From: Bettongia penicillata ogilbyi | Taxonomy: Eukaryota; Chordata; Mammalia; Diprotodontia; Potoroidae | Reading direction: 5' to 3' | DNA length: 64,000 nt | Assembly: GCA_023548195.1 (NCBI GenBank) | Contig: JAJHZJ010000693.1 | Coordinates: 62,001-126,000 of the forward strand | Part shown: piece by piece, positions 23,160-34,453 of the stretch | How the letters are laid out: each line of letters begins with the position of its first letter | Position numbering within the stretch: the stretch's first letter is position 1 | Translations under genes and position numbers: made by a program | The notes under the pieces: generated by a model | The model's input: the letters and a program-made list of their open reading frames with translations, nothing else | The model's database searches: none | Told to the model about the DNA's origin: nothing

Positions 23160-23438
23160 CTTGGTGTCTCATTCATTTTATCTCAGTAGGCCTAATCCTA
23201 ATCTGATCAATTTGGGAATTTTGAGGTGTTCCATTTCTGCCCCAGACTGGTTCACACCTCCATAAGTAACCTGGTGATACCCTACCCCCACCTTTAGGGG
23301 GCATAGCATATTAATATTGAATTTAATCTGGATGCTTTGTCAACCTAGGTCATTGAAGCTCAGAACTCCTTTGCTCAAGCAATCTACCAGCCTCAGCCTT
23401 CCTTGTACCAAGGATTACAGGCATGCCCCACTTACACA
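23160..23438 (-). pseudogene. RN7SL pseudogene: 7SL (SRP) RNA pseudogene, near full length
   Basis: Collinear matches to the complement of 7SL run through the whole block: GTGTCTC near the 3' end, TGATCA plus GGAATTTTGAGGTG, CTGGTTCACACCTCC, TAACCTGGTGATACCC, the AATATTGAATTTA and CAGAACTCC segments, and CAGCCTCAGCC to GGATTACAGGCATGCC at the 5' end. The copy is degraded (short deletions, many transitions) and has no intact promoter-like 5' end, so it is a dead retrocopy. A short T run (from 23147) precedes it on the + strand, consistent with a 3' A tail on the transcript strand. The resemblance to an antisense Alu arises because Alu is itself 7SL-derived; a marsupial should not contain Alu. 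An L2 relic starts immediately to its right. Confidence 0.78.
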
Positions 23439-23439
23439 T

Positions 23440-23930
23440 TCATTGCATCCTTGACTTCTTCCTTCTCCCTCATCCCCCACATCCAACTAGCAGCCAAATC
23501 TTGTCAATGCTACTGCCATGATGTCTCTTGCATCAATCACTTTCTCCCTTCTCACCCTTCTTCAGACCCTCATCACCTTTCACTTGGAATATTGCAGTAG
23601 CCTCCTAATCAGTCTCCCTGCCTTTAGCATCGCTTCCCTCAAACTCATCCTCCTCATAACTTTTAAAGTGACTACGTCACCACTCTTCCCTCTCCCCCAA
23701 TCAGCTCTGCTCAGTATACTCCCCCTACAACAAGGAGCAAAAATGGACTTTTCTGTTTGGCATTTAAACCCTTCATGACCTGGCTTAATCCAATGTTTCA
23801 AACCTTATTACACACTATTACCTTTCACAAACTCTATGGACTATTACTCATATAAGACCCTCCATAGCTCATGTCTGTATCTTGTCATTATCTATCTCCT
23901 ATGCCTGAAGGAAACTCTCAGATCCCTTCC
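23440..23930 (+). mobile_element. LINE-2 reverse-transcriptase relic
   Basis: Translated pieces in two frames match the L2 RT C-terminal region: SSFSLIPHIQLAAKSC, LLQTLITFHLEYCSSLLIS and, further on, TTTAAACCCTTCATGACC. A frameshift separates the first two. Confidence 0.75.
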
Positions 23931-24299
23931 TGTTCTGAATCTATGATCGTAAGTCATTTAACATCTCTGAGTCTCAGTTTCCTTCTCTGTAAAATGAGGT
24001 GATTGGACGATGTGGATTGTAAAGCTCCCTTTATGCTTTAGGATTCCATGACGTTGCAGGTCACAGTTTGGATACCTGAAGTGAGGGGACCTCGCTGCCA
24101 GCTAGTGCTGCTCCTTCCATTTGGGGAAAGTTCTCATTCTGAGGCTGTTTTTATTGATAATAAGCCAAATGGGTCTCTGCAACTTTCATCCATTGTTCCT
24201 GAGTGTTCCTTTGCGGGTCAAACAGAATGAACCTAATCCTCCTTCCATATGGCAGTCTTTCAGATCATGGAAGACAGTAAGTCATGCTGCCACTGCCAT

Positions 24300-24361
24300 G
24301 TATTCCATCAATCAATCAATCAATCAAAAATAAGGAATAATCAAAATCAAAATCAAAATAA
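24300..24361. repeat. (CAAT)n and AATCAAA units
   Basis: ATCAATCAATCAATCAATCA is followed by three AATCAAA units; this is the common start of the L2-related repeat, expanded. Confidence 0.8.
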
Positions 24362-24365
24362 TGAG

Positions 24366-24570
24366 CATTTCTATGTCACTTTGGGGTTGGCAAAGTGCTT
24401 TACCTATATTATCTCATTGATTCTCACAATACCTCTATGGGGTATAGATCCTATTATTCCCATTTTACAGATGAGGAAACTGAGACTGTGTGGTTAAGTG
24501 ATTTGCCTTGGCTCATCCAGCTACTAAGGGACTGAGGCAGGATTTGAACTCCGGGTCTCCTGATTCCCAT
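24366..24570 (-). mobile_element. MIR
   Basis: GGCAAAGTGCTTTACC, ATTTTACAGATGAGGAAACT and GATTTGAACTCCGGGTCTCC. Confidence 0.8.
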
Positions 24571-24960
24571 TTATTGAATACTAGCTGTGTGCTAGGCACA
24601 GAGCTAGGCACTTGAGACATAAAACAAAAATGGAACAGATTCTTTCCTCAAGAACCTTACCATCCTAGCCATTGGAGACATCATGTTTAAAGATAGGTAT
24701 GTACCAAATGGATGCAAAATGATTTGGGGTGTGTGTGGAAAGAACTGGGGCAGGGGGAGGTTCAGGAAAGGAATCACGTGGGAGGATGGCTTTGAACCAG
24801 GCTTTGAAGGCAACTTGATATTCCATGAAGTGAAGGTGAGGAGGGAATGCATTCCAGGCGTGGGTACACCCAGTGCAAAGGCACAGAGATGGGAGATAGA
24901 ATGCTTTATGTGAGAAACAATAAGAAGGCTCATTTAGCTATTTTCTATTCTGTAGCTTAG
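24571..24960 (-). mobile_element. LINE-2-related sequence
   Basis: GCTGTGTGCTAGGCACAGA, then GGAATGCATTCCAGGCGTG and GCAAAGGCACAGAGATGGG, a typical mammalian L2-type segment in complement. Confidence 0.6.
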
Positions 24961-25400
24961 CATTTACTAAGTACCAAATTGTATTTCCCCTCTTCCTTCA
25001 TCCAGTTCTCATAATATTTTGTCTATTCATTAGCTCCACAAAAGTCACCTGTACTAGATAAGGAAGGAATATATTCCTAGGAGGGGAAAACTTTATAATT
25101 TTATGTTAGTCCTGTGTCAGGATGGGTTGGGAGAGAACCTATCCCTTTTCTGAACTTTCTCTGGGAACAGCTCTTCAGCAAGTGGGCAGTAAACAAATCA
25201 TTCCAATGTCCTTTTATCTACCTGACAAAAGGAGACTGAAGAACATCTCTTGTCACACTTGAGATTCAAACACCTTTTCTGAGGATTTCTAACAATGTTC
25301 CACAAACATGAACATAATCTTGCTTTGAGACTATGGGTAGAAGAAATGATACTCATTTTAGATGACCAGGGAATTTGTATTTAGGGAAACAGGAGACTCA
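24961..25400. other. No recognisable feature
   Basis: Unassigned sequence between two antisense repeats. Confidence 0.3.
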
Positions 25401-25404
25401 TAAT

Positions 25405-25655
25405 ATTAACTCACATTTATATACAGCTTTGAGGTTTGCTAAGCACTTTACAAATATTATCTCATTTGGTATTTATTATGACCCTGGGAAGTAGATGCAA
25501 CTATTATCCTCGTTTTACAGATGAGGAAACTGAGGCTGACAGAATGAAGTAATCTTCCCAGAATCACAAAGCTAACAATTATTTGAAGCTGGATTTGAAT
25601 TCAGGTCTTCCCGAGTCCAGGTTCAGTGCTCTACCCACTATGCCACCTGGCTGCT
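25405..25655 (-). mobile_element. MIR, nearly full length
   Basis: AAGCACTTTACAAATATTAT, CGTTTTACAGATGAGGAAAC, ATTTGAATTCAGGTCTTCCC and CTCTACCCACTATGCCACC. The last is the complement of the tRNA-like head. Confidence 0.85.
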
Positions 25656-26204
25656 ATATCATGAGAGTTAGCAACTGGAGGCAATGGATTTGGGATTCTG
25701 TTGCTATCCTGGTATATTTGGGGAGAATAAGACACACAGTTAATAACAATAATATTTCCATTTTGATCTTGCTTTAAGACTTTGAAAACACCTTCCATAC
25801 AACAACATAGTCAGGAAGATAGTTTCCACATTACAGTTAGATAACAGAGACTCAGAGACATGATTTCATTATTTTTTTGCATGTATCTGGGATTTCCTTA
25901 TTGTATGGAATGAGGCAACTCCTAACAAGGAATGCAAATAGACAACTGTTCTGCAATTTATAATCTGAGAAAGTTTCCTAGGGTACTGAAACTCTTGTCC
26001 AACGCCAAAAGGCAGTATCTGTCAGAAATAGATATTAAACCTAGGACTTAGTATCTTTTCCCCCCAGACCCTTGTGAATTATCATGTTACTATTGAGAGT
26101 TCTACTATCCTTTTGGTCACCTAGGTTCATCCTCAGATACTCTCTCTACCTTACCTCACATATTTAATCAGTTGCCAAATCTTGAACCCCTTGAAGTTGA
26201 TGAG

Positions 26205-27330
26205 ATCACTCTATGAAATAGTATAGAAGGATGAGAGGTCCAAGGGACAAGCCTTGTGTATGTAGGGAAAGAACTCACTGTTTGCAACTTCACCCTACTG
26301 TTGTGATATGAATGACTGAGAAGGTCTGATTAAAAAGGAAGATAGAGAATCAGGAGAGAGTATTGTAATGGGACAGTGTGGAGTAAGAGAGGGCGTTCAG
26401 CAGTAGCCAAAGCTCCCAGGAGGTCAAGAAGGATAAGAATTGAGAAAAGGACATTACATTGGTCAATTAAGAGATAACTGGTGATTTCGGAGTCATCTGT
26501 ATAAAGATGACAATTGAACGTGAGTAACAGTTTATAATATAATATCATTGTAAAAAATGAAAATTTTTGAAAAACTAAAGAACTGATCCAAAATATGACC
26601 AACCATGAATCCAGAGGATAAATGATTAAGTAAACTGCCTACCTCCTGACAGAGAAGGGATGCACTTAGTGCCCAGAGATATATTTGGGGACATGGCTAA
26701 TATGGGGATTTGTTTTGTTTGACTCTGCATGTTTATTACAAAAGTTTTGTTTTTCTTTTCTTTTGCTAATGTGGAAAGGGAGGATGTTATTACTTATAAT
26801 TGAAAAAATAAAATTTAATTAAGAGTTAATTTAATCCACGAAGAGAGGGGTCGATGTGGGGCACAAAGAAGGAAAAGAGAAGACAGGATATAGCCTTGGG
26901 GGATACTTGCAGTTAGAAGTATGAGGATTGGGAAAAGAACATTACATATGGCAATTAAGAGATTATTAATAATATCAAAGAGTATTTTTTTCATGAATGA
27001 TGAGTTCAGAAGTTAGACTGCAGAGAGTTGAGAAGGGAGTGAATAGAGAGGAAGGAGAGGCACTGAGTATAAGTGGCCTTTTCAAGGTACTTAGCTGAGA
27101 AAAGGACAATAAGAAGAAAGCTAGTAGGGATGGTAAAATCAAGTGAGAATATTTTAAGGATGGGGGCAAATTGAGTGTATTTCTAAGTAGCTGGGAAGGA
27201 ACCAGTAGATAGAGTGAGATTCAAGATTGAAGAGGAGGCAATGGTGTAAAGGGTTATCTGCTGGAGATGCAGGGATGGATCCAATGTACACAAATAGAGG
27301 TAGACCTTAGCTCTTTCTTTATCTGAGACT
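26205..27330 (-). mobile_element. LINE-2 ORF relic split by an L1 3' end
   Basis: Complemented L2 sequence lies on both sides: GAATTGAGAAAAGGACATTA and GGAGTCATCTGTATAAAGATG before 26524; GGGAAAAGAACATTACATAT and GAAGTTAGACTGCAG after 26826. Confidence 0.6.
26524..26825 (+). mobile_element. LINE-1 3'UTR
   Basis: ATATGACCAACCATGAATCC, CCTCCTGACAGAGAAGGGAT, ACATGGCTAATATGGGG, TTGTTTTGTTTGACTCTGC and a TTTTCTTTT stretch. It is the sense counterpart of the antisense 3'UTR at 11590-11830. It ends in an A-rich tail (AAAAAATAAAATTTAATT). Confidence 0.72.
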
Positions 27331-27459
27331 AGAATAAAGAATGGAAGAATGGGGACTGATAAGGAATTGTAAGAAGAAAAGAGAGGAAAGACAGAACTCT
27401 CAGTGAATGGGATTGATTTCCTCAGTGAAGTTTGTGGACAAGTTAGCAGATTGGTTGAG

Positions 27460-27625
27460 AGATGTTATGGCACACTTGAAAAGAATAGAGAAAATGTGGT
27501 CCCCGGAACTGGATACTATACCCCACATGTGGTTTGACCAGGATAGAGTGCAAGGAACCGATCAACATCCAAGTCCTGTTCCTGGGCCACTTTTTGGCTG
27601 CCATTTTACATCACAATATTCATAT
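27460..27625 (-). mobile_element. L3/CR1 internal fragment
   Basis: GGTCCCCGGAACTGGATACT, GTGGTTTGACCAGGATAGAG and TTTTTGGCTGCCATTTTACA match the widespread 'ccagaactggacacaatactcc' CR1/L3 segment. Confidence 0.6.
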
Positions 27626-27659
27626 TAAATTTCTACTCCTGGTCTTTGAAAGTGGGATT

Positions 27660-28150
27660 ATTTCAGCTATTATGGTATCTTGGAATGGATCTGAACTGAG
27701 AACTGAGACCAGGATTCAAATCCTGTCTTTAGTATTTGCTAACTATACGACCCTGGCAAGTCCCTTCATAGCTCTGAGCTGTAATTTCTCCATCTGTAGA
27801 GTTGGAACCATAGTACTTCTTATATGGGAAAGGTTTTGTGATGAAAGTTGTTGGGATGCCACAGAAATGAGTTATTATTATTGTTGTTATTGGATAAGAT
27901 TGTTGACAATTCACAGTGCTTGTCTAGACCTAGACCTAGAACAATGAAATTAGTTCAATCAATCAATAAACATTTATTAAGCACCTATTATATATGCCAA
28001 GTACTTTGCTTATCAGTAGTCCCTGCCCTCAAGGAGCTTACAATATAACAGAAGAAGATGATACAGAAAAGGAAGCTGAAAAGGGAAAGAGTGAAGAAGG
28101 TACATGGTACAAGAGGAGGGGGATGATGGAGTTCAGTTCAACAAGTATAG
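27660..28150. mobile_element. MIR (+) and L2-related repeat (-)
   Basis: 27690-27890 carries GGATTCAAATCCTGTCTTTA and CTCCATCTGTAGAGTTGG. 27955-28150 carries TCAATCAATCAATAAACAT, ATTAAGCACCTATTATATA and CCTCAAGGAGCTTACAATA. Confidence 0.6.
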
Positions 28151-29870
28151 AGGGCAAGAAATGAAGAGCTGTCTTATCTGTGAGTCCTCTTTAAATGGAG
28201 ACTTTGGGAGGAGTCCTTTACTCTGCCCTCTGGTCCTCTAGTCAGAGGGACCCAGAGGCTCAAAGAAGTATGAGTACCAAAGCTGATACAGTCTCCAGAA
28301 GGTTGATGAATTTAGCGGTGAAGTGGTTTCCTGGTAACATGATGATGGTGGAGTCTAAACCCAATGAGAGTGGCTGCTGGGATGGGGTAGAGATATGTTT
28401 GGGAGACTGTGGGTAGAAGGAAGGAGGATAATTTTCCAAAAGTAGTTCCGTTTCATATTGTGAGGATGTTTGGTGGTTAATTGTAAAATTCATCCTCTTT
28501 TTTAACTCTCCCTTTCCAAAAAAGTCCTTGAGGTTCATCCTTACTTTAAGAGAAAGGTTTTCTGATCCCTACTGACTCTCTCTTCCTCCTGTACACATTC
28601 AAGTGACTGTTAACATCTCTAATTCTTTTTCTATCATCCCTCACAATGAAAATAATTGCTAGTGTAGCACCCAGGTCCCTTATTGTTTGGTTATGAGGTA
28701 AAAAAATTCCCTGATACACTTTAATAAATTTGGCAGTGGGCCAATTATAAAATGTAAAATTAAATGCTGCCACCACTTTCTTTTCCTTCAACAACAGTGA
28801 AATCTAATTGCAACCATGAGAAGTGAGTCTAAATAAATCACAAGTGATGAAGCTGGGATTTGAATTTCTCTTCAGAAAGAGGGCAATATGATGAGTGACC
28901 AGATATTGGATTTATGATGAATTAAAGGAATATCGGTGCTTTAGTTACCTGCTATAGGACAGAGATGAGAAGATGACATATATTAAAAAGAAGTAAGATT
29001 GCAAAGAGTCAGATGAGGATACATATAATAATTGGATTTGGACGCTGAAAGGGACCTTAGAAACTATCTAGCTGAAACCCTTCATATTGCAAGTGAGGAA
29101 ACTGATGCAGATTTGGGGTTCAAACTCAGGTCTTTTAAACTCCAAATCCATCACTCTCTACTATCCCATGCTAAATCTCTCAGAGTATTTTGACTCAAAC
29201 AAGGAAAGACATAAGACAAAACTTGAGAAGCCCAGAGTCATGAAGGGGGTAAAATTACTTTCACATCACAATTAGCAGAAAGACGTGTATAACAAGAATC
29301 TAGCCATCGCATGGGTTTCCAAGACTTGGATAAAATGATCTTACAGTCATAGCAGGAAGTAGGGATTTATAATCCTACAAAAGGTACCCTCTAGGTTTGT
29401 TACCCAGGGTTTGCACCTATTTGGGTGAGGAATACCTGAGTTTCCCCATGCAACAGAGCCTTTAGGGGTTATCCTTTGAAGATGCAGATGGAGACTATAA
29501 GGTTTTCAAACACTTCAGCACCATGGATAGCCATACCCAAGTAATAATTCTCCATTATAGGGTCTCTAAGAACGTCGGTGTGCCAGTAAATGTGCATCAG
29601 AAAGTTAATGCAGAAAATGAGTTAGAAAGAAAGAAAAATAGATTTAAGTAAGAAACAAGAAAGTTTCATAAATAATTTCATAAGAATTTCATAATTTCAA
29701 TTTCATAATCTCTTCATAGGAAGAGATTCCATGGGGAATTGCCTTTATTGGAAATCGTTAAGAGAGCTATGTCTCCAGCATGGTGAAAGTCATTTGGATA
29801 TAGAAATAAGGATATTTCAGTAGAGTCCCGGGATCCCTTGCAGTTCAGTGACTGTATAAGGAATGGGGGC
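28151..29870. other. Mostly unassigned; one MIR
   Basis: 29030-29170 is a MIR complement (GGACCTTAGAAACTATCTAG, CAAGTGAGGAAACTGA). 28420-28800 has an unusual block with AT-rich flanks that fits no family I can name. Nothing exon-like. Confidence 0.3.
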
Positions 29871-29939
29871 TTCCAGGTTACACTAATAAGCAGCCTCTGG
29901 ATTGGAAAAAGTGAAAAATGTAACTAGGTGTGTTTTCTC

Positions 29940-30090
29940 TTGGGGCAGAAAAAGTTGATGGGGGTAGGAATGAGTGGGGAGAGTGACTTGCCCAATTTCT
30001 CTCAACCAGTAAATGGCAGGATTGGAATTTGAACCCAAGTCTTCTGACTCCAACTCCAGAGTTCTTTCCACTATACCACACTTAACTTAT
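29940..30090 (-). mobile_element. MIR fragment
   Basis: GAGTGACTTGCCCAATTTCT, AATTTGAACCCAAGTCTTC and CTTTCCACTATACCACA. Confidence 0.65.
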
Positions 30091-30173
30091 CTTACAAACT
30101 CTGATGCTGAGATGCAGAAAGGTAGAGTGACTGGCAAATAAAAATAGAATGACTTGCCCAGGGTCAAAGGGAT

Positions 30174-30546
30174 ATCATTTTACAGAGCAGGAAACTGAGA
30201 ATGAGAAGGGAGAAGTGGTTTTTCTATGGTCACATGAGTAAGGAATAAATGAGAGAGCCAGGAATAGTGAGAAGGCTGATGGAGATGATGACCTGAGTTC
30301 AAATCCTGCTCTGCCACTTACACAGATTTGACTTTGGCCAATAACTCCCACTCTTTAGAATAACAGACCTAGAGCTGGAGACTAACTCATGTCCCTCATT
30401 TTACAGAAGAGGAAACTGAGGCTCCAGGAAACATAAGTGAGTTACCCAGTGCTTTTTCTATTACACCATTGCAGGCGTCTGTTTCCTCTTCTGTAAAATT
30501 AGGTGGTTGGAGTTGACAGCATTTAAATTCCCTTTCAGCTCAAACT
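30174..30546 (+). repeat. Local duplication, copy 1
   Basis: About 373 bp, repeated at 32437-32807 in the same orientation. By eye roughly 93% identical with at most two short indels. It spans the end of one antisense MIR, a sense SINE head (GAGTTCAAATCCTGCTCTG), a second antisense MIR and a CTGTAAAATTAGG end, so the similarity cannot come from independent insertions of one family. Confidence 0.9.
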
Positions 30547-30549
30547 GAG

Positions 30550-30960
30550 AACCAGGATGATGTCTGGCTTCAAATATTTAAAGCATTGGAAGGTGGAAGA
30601 GGGCCCCAGAAGGCCGAAAAACAGGTGAAAGTTGTAAAGAAATAAATTTAGACTTGACCAACAGGGAAAATTTTTTAGGAATTAAAGTGGTCTCCAAGTG
30701 CAATGGGCTGCCAGCAGATAGTAGGCTTTTCCTCCCTGGAGGTCTTCAAGCCAAGGTGTGATGGCCACTTTTGGGCATATTGTAGATGAGACTTCTGTTC
30801 AGATATGGTTCATAGACTCACAGATCTAGACCTGGAAGGTAGCTCAGAGGTTATCCAGTCTGATACTCTCATTTTACAGAGGAGGAAACTGAGGCCCAGA
30901 AAGGGTAAATCACTTCTCCAAGGTCACATAGGGGTCACACTCAGGTCTCCTGATGTCATA
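30550..30960. mobile_element. L3/CR1 3' fragment (+) and MIR (-)
   Basis: 30640-30800: CAATGGGCTGCCAGCAGATA, CCTGGAGGTCTTCAAGCC. 30810-30960: CCTGGAAGGTAGCTCAGAGG, TCATTTTACAGAGGAGGAAA. Confidence 0.65.
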
Positions 30961-32090
30961 CTGCTTGAAGTCCTTAGAACTTTAAGATCCTGTGGCAACT
31001 TCCATGCCTTGATGAGGCATCAGAAGATGATTTGAATTGGAGACATAGGGTGGAGACTTGTAAAAGAAGAGAGGAGAAATCAGCTTAGCAGGAGGAAGGT
31101 ACAGTTTTTTTGAGTAGAGGTGGGAGTAAAGAGCCAGACAGCACAGAGAGTTAGATCAGCAAGTTTGTGCAGTCACTCTAGAATGGGGAGCAGATTAACT
31201 CTTACCTCCAAAGGGTTTCAAGGATGGGAAAATATTTTGTTCCTTAAGAGAGATACTATGATAAAAAAAAAACACCTGGAGGAGAATGTGGAAAGGGTCT
31301 GGTGGTAGTGACATGCAGTGGTATGAGCCAGTAAAAGATCTTGGAGCTAAGCATAGACACAGCAGACACCCCAAGAATTGTGGTGCTGCAGGGAAAGTGG
31401 TCACAGTGTTCCTTCCAGGAGGAAGCTTGTCACCTCTTCTTCTCCCACCAGACTATTGGTGTCCTGGCCAGTCCCATATTGCTCATAACTCTGGGAAAGA
31501 GCAAAGAGCTTAGTCAGAAGTCTGGACTTCAAATCCTGGTCTTGTTAACTGGCAACCTGTGTGGCAGTTAACCTGGACAAGTCATTTCCATTCTCTTGGG
31601 TTCTATTTCCTCATCTGTGAAATGAGAAAGAGTTGTTAAATGTAGGGTCTGTGGAATTGTGGATAGATTTCAGGGGATTCATGAACTTGAGTGGGAAAAA
31701 TACATCTTTATTTTTGTTAGCTTCTAACAGAAATTTAGCATTATCTTCAATTATTCAAAAGCATTCTTCTGAGAAAGGGTCCATGGATTTCACCAGACTT
31801 TCCAAGGGGTCTGGCACACAAAAACGTTAAGAACATGTGGGCTAGGTGATCTCTAAGGTCCCCTCTTCTTCTGAGAGTCTTTGAATGTATGATCATGCAT
31901 TCTAAGGTCCAACTTCTATACTGTCTTTGACCTTCTACAAAGGCAAGGTGATCTCCCACCAGTTCATTCTGTCACGTGTATTTTTTTCAGCTTGTCTGAA
32001 GAATTTCCTTATTAGATCTGTCTACCATGTCTGGATGTTAGAGCAGATGATCTCTTGGCTCTAACTCTGTGATTGAATGATTCCTGGTTT
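30961..32090. other. Mostly unassigned; MIR at 31500-31640
   Basis: The MIR shows GGACTTCAAATCCTGGTCTT and CCTCATCTGTGAAATGAG. The rest holds overlapping short open frames on both strands without domains. Confidence 0.35.
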
Positions 32091-32124
32091 ACCCAGGGCC
32101 CTGAGTGATCTTGGAGAATCCAAA

Positions 32125-32340
32125 TCTAGAGTCTCCATTAGAAGTCAATGTGGCATAGAGGAAAGAGCTCTGATTCTTGAGTCAATGGGTGGATCAAATC
32201 CTAATTCTGATGACTTGATAATTGTATGTTTATTTATAACTTGGGCAAGTCATAAACTTCCTAGACCCCAGATTTCATCTCCATAAAGTAAGGGAAGTTG
32301 GACTAGTTACTCCCTGAGGTACCTTATGGATCTAAATATA
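32125..32340 (+). mobile_element. MIR
   Basis: GTGGCATAGAGGAAAGAGC head, GATCAAATCCTAATTCTG box B and TTTCATCTCCATAAAGTAAG. Confidence 0.6.
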
Positions 32341-32436
32341 TGATTTAGACCTTGATATCAGATAATTCTTCTTCCCATCTCTTGGCATAATGTATTTCAT
32401 ATAATCATAAAGTTAGAGTTGGAAGGGCCCAATTTC

Positions 32437-32807
32437 ATCATTTTACAGAGCAGGAAACTGAGAATGAGAGGGGAGAAGTGATTTTTCTATGGTCACATGA
32501 CTAAGGAATAAATGAGAGAGCCAGGCATAGTGAGAAGGCTGATGGAGATGACGACCTGAGTTCAAATCCTGCTCTGCCACTTACACAGATTTGACTTTGG
32601 CCAATTACTCCCACTCTTTAGGATAATAGACCTAGAATTGGAGACTAACTCATGTCCCTCATTTTACAGGAGAGGAAACTGAGGCTCAAGGAAACATAAG
32701 TGAATTACCCAGTACTTTTTTTATTGCACCATTGCAAGCCTCTGCTTCCTTTTCTGTAAAATTAGGTGGTTGAACTTGATGACCTTTAAATTCCCTTTCA
32801 GCTCAAA
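32437..32807 (+). repeat. Local duplication, copy 2
   Basis: This is the partner of 30174-30546, offset by about 2.26 kb. The intervening 1.9 kb is not part of the duplication. Confidence 0.9.
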
Positions 32808-32925
32808 ATAGATGATCCTATGATCATTGGTAAGTCAATTTACCTCTCTGGGTCTTGGTTGCATTACCTGTAAAATGAAAGGAGTTGGATTAGATGGTTA
32901 TGGTACCACAGAGCACCCCTACACT

Positions 32926-33085
32926 TTTAGCTCCCCCTTATATATTGTTTTCCTCCCTTAGAAAGCAAACTTCTTGAGTGCAGGGACTGTCTTACTCCCT
33001 TTTATTTGCACACACACACACACACACACGCATACATAGTAGCACTTAGAATGATGTCTGGCACAAAGTAGATTTTCATAAATGC
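32926..33085 (+). mobile_element. LINE-2 3' end with internal (CA)n
   Basis: CTTGAGTGCAGGGACTGTC, a CA run at 33009-33029, then GATGTCTGGCACAAAGTAG and CATAAATGC. Confidence 0.7.
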
Positions 33086-33090
33086 TTTAT

Positions 33091-33301
33091 TGTCTATCTA
33101 TTGTCTTTCTATCTGTCTATCTAGAATCTGTCTCTCCTACTATTATCTATCTGTCTCTCTCCATCCCTCCATCTCTTCATCCTTCCCATCTCTCCCTCCC
33201 TCCATCCCATCATGCATCTACCTATACCTATCCATCTATCTATGTCTCTGTGGGTCTATCTCCATTCATCTGTTCATCCCTCCATCACTGTATTCCTTCA
33301 C

Positions 33302-33371
<70 letters not shown>
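33091..33371. repeat. Pyrimidine-rich array ending in (TC)33
   Basis: Degenerate CTAT, CTGT, CCAT and CCTC units pass into a pure TC run at 33305-33370. It produces spurious Ser/Leu-rich open frames. Confidence 0.95.
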
Positions 33372-33374
<3 letters not shown>

Positions 33375-33527
33375 ATTTGTTCTGACTGTAAAACTATGTT
33401 TCTAGGAAATGGCAGAAATATCTTTCCTATTCTGCAACACTGTCTGAGGTCCCCTCCCCAATCTGTTTATTATTTGCTTATTACTTATATGATTAAAAGT
33501 AGTGCTGTTTTATCCCTTCCTCGAGTA

Positions 33528-33550
33528 ACACACACACACACACACACACA
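33528..33550. repeat. (CA)n
   Basis: Uninterrupted CA run. Confidence 0.9.
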
Positions 33551-33599
33551 GAGGCTACCCCTGATAAGTGACCCTCCTAGATTATTTTTATTCACTTCT

Positions 33600-34060
33600 G
33601 TGTCTCTTTAGTGGCTAAATGGGACTGTCAAAAGGTACCCAATCCAGGCCAAATGGATGGAAGTCTGTCTTTGTCCAGGACGTACCATGTAAATGTAACC
33701 TTTAGAGGCTGCCTGTAATTAAAATATGCTGCTGCCTGATATATGAGAGTTGGATATTAAAGCAAACAGAGTTACTCTCTGCTTATATGAATAATATCAG
33801 GCATGGGGTTAGTGAAGGATTGGTTGGCATATTGAATAAATCAGTGGGATTTCATCTGGAGGCTGATTTGCAACCTGGAATGAAAAGTTTAATAGCCTGA
33901 GATTTGTTGTTCTGTGGCCCAAATAATTGGAGGGTGATCTGGACCCAATAAGAGTTGAAGGTTCTGCAAATGATTTCTCTTGGTGCTGACTAGAAGCCTT
34001 TTATTGAGAGCCCCACTCCAAGTTCTCCTATCTGGAACTAGTCAAGGAGAAAATAGCTAC
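33600..34060. other. Repeat-free block, candidate conserved non-coding element
   Basis: CCTGTAATTAAAATATGC (about 33712), CATATTGAATAAATCAG and GGCCCAAATAATTGG are the kind of AT-core motifs seen in developmental enhancers. I see no repeat hallmarks and no frame with splice sites. Confidence 0.33.
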
Positions 34061-34129
34061 ATGTCCATTCAAGATGGGTATGGTGAGGCACTGAGTCAAG
34101 GCCAAGGATTCAGCTAGGTCTTAGATCTA

Positions 34130-34453
34130 GATGTGGAGGGGCCTGAATGACCCTGTAATTGACACTCTCATTTTACAGATTAGGAAACGGACAATGGAGT
34201 TGAAGTGATCCCAGGTCTAGAACTAGAAGGGACCTCAGAGGGCATCTAGTCTGAACCCTTATTTTATAGGTATTAAAACTGAACTCTGTAGAAGTGAAAT
34301 CCCTGGCCCAAAATCACATAGTTTACCAAATTAGTATCTGAGGCCAGGATATGAAACTAAATCTTTCTCATTGGGTCATAGGGTTATGAATTTAGATTTG
34401 GATGGGACCTCAGGGGGCCTTGATTCTAATCCTCCCATTTTACAGATAAGGAA
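34130..34453 (-). mobile_element. MIR copies, the last one split by WSINE1
   Basis: Three consecutive MIR complements, with CTCATTTTACAGATTAGG at 34168, CTAGAAGGGACCTCAGAGG at 34221 and CCCATTTTACAGATAAGG at 34434. The last resumes at 34771-34870 after the insertion. Confidence 0.7.

Noticed and set aside
23380..23438. Alu element
   Set aside because: The similarity extends through the central 7SL-specific region that Alu lacks, and the host is a marsupial. A 7SL pseudogene explains all of it.
33082..33611. 107- and 173-codon Ser/Leu-rich frames
   Set aside because: Products of the CTAT/CCAT array and the (TC)33 run.
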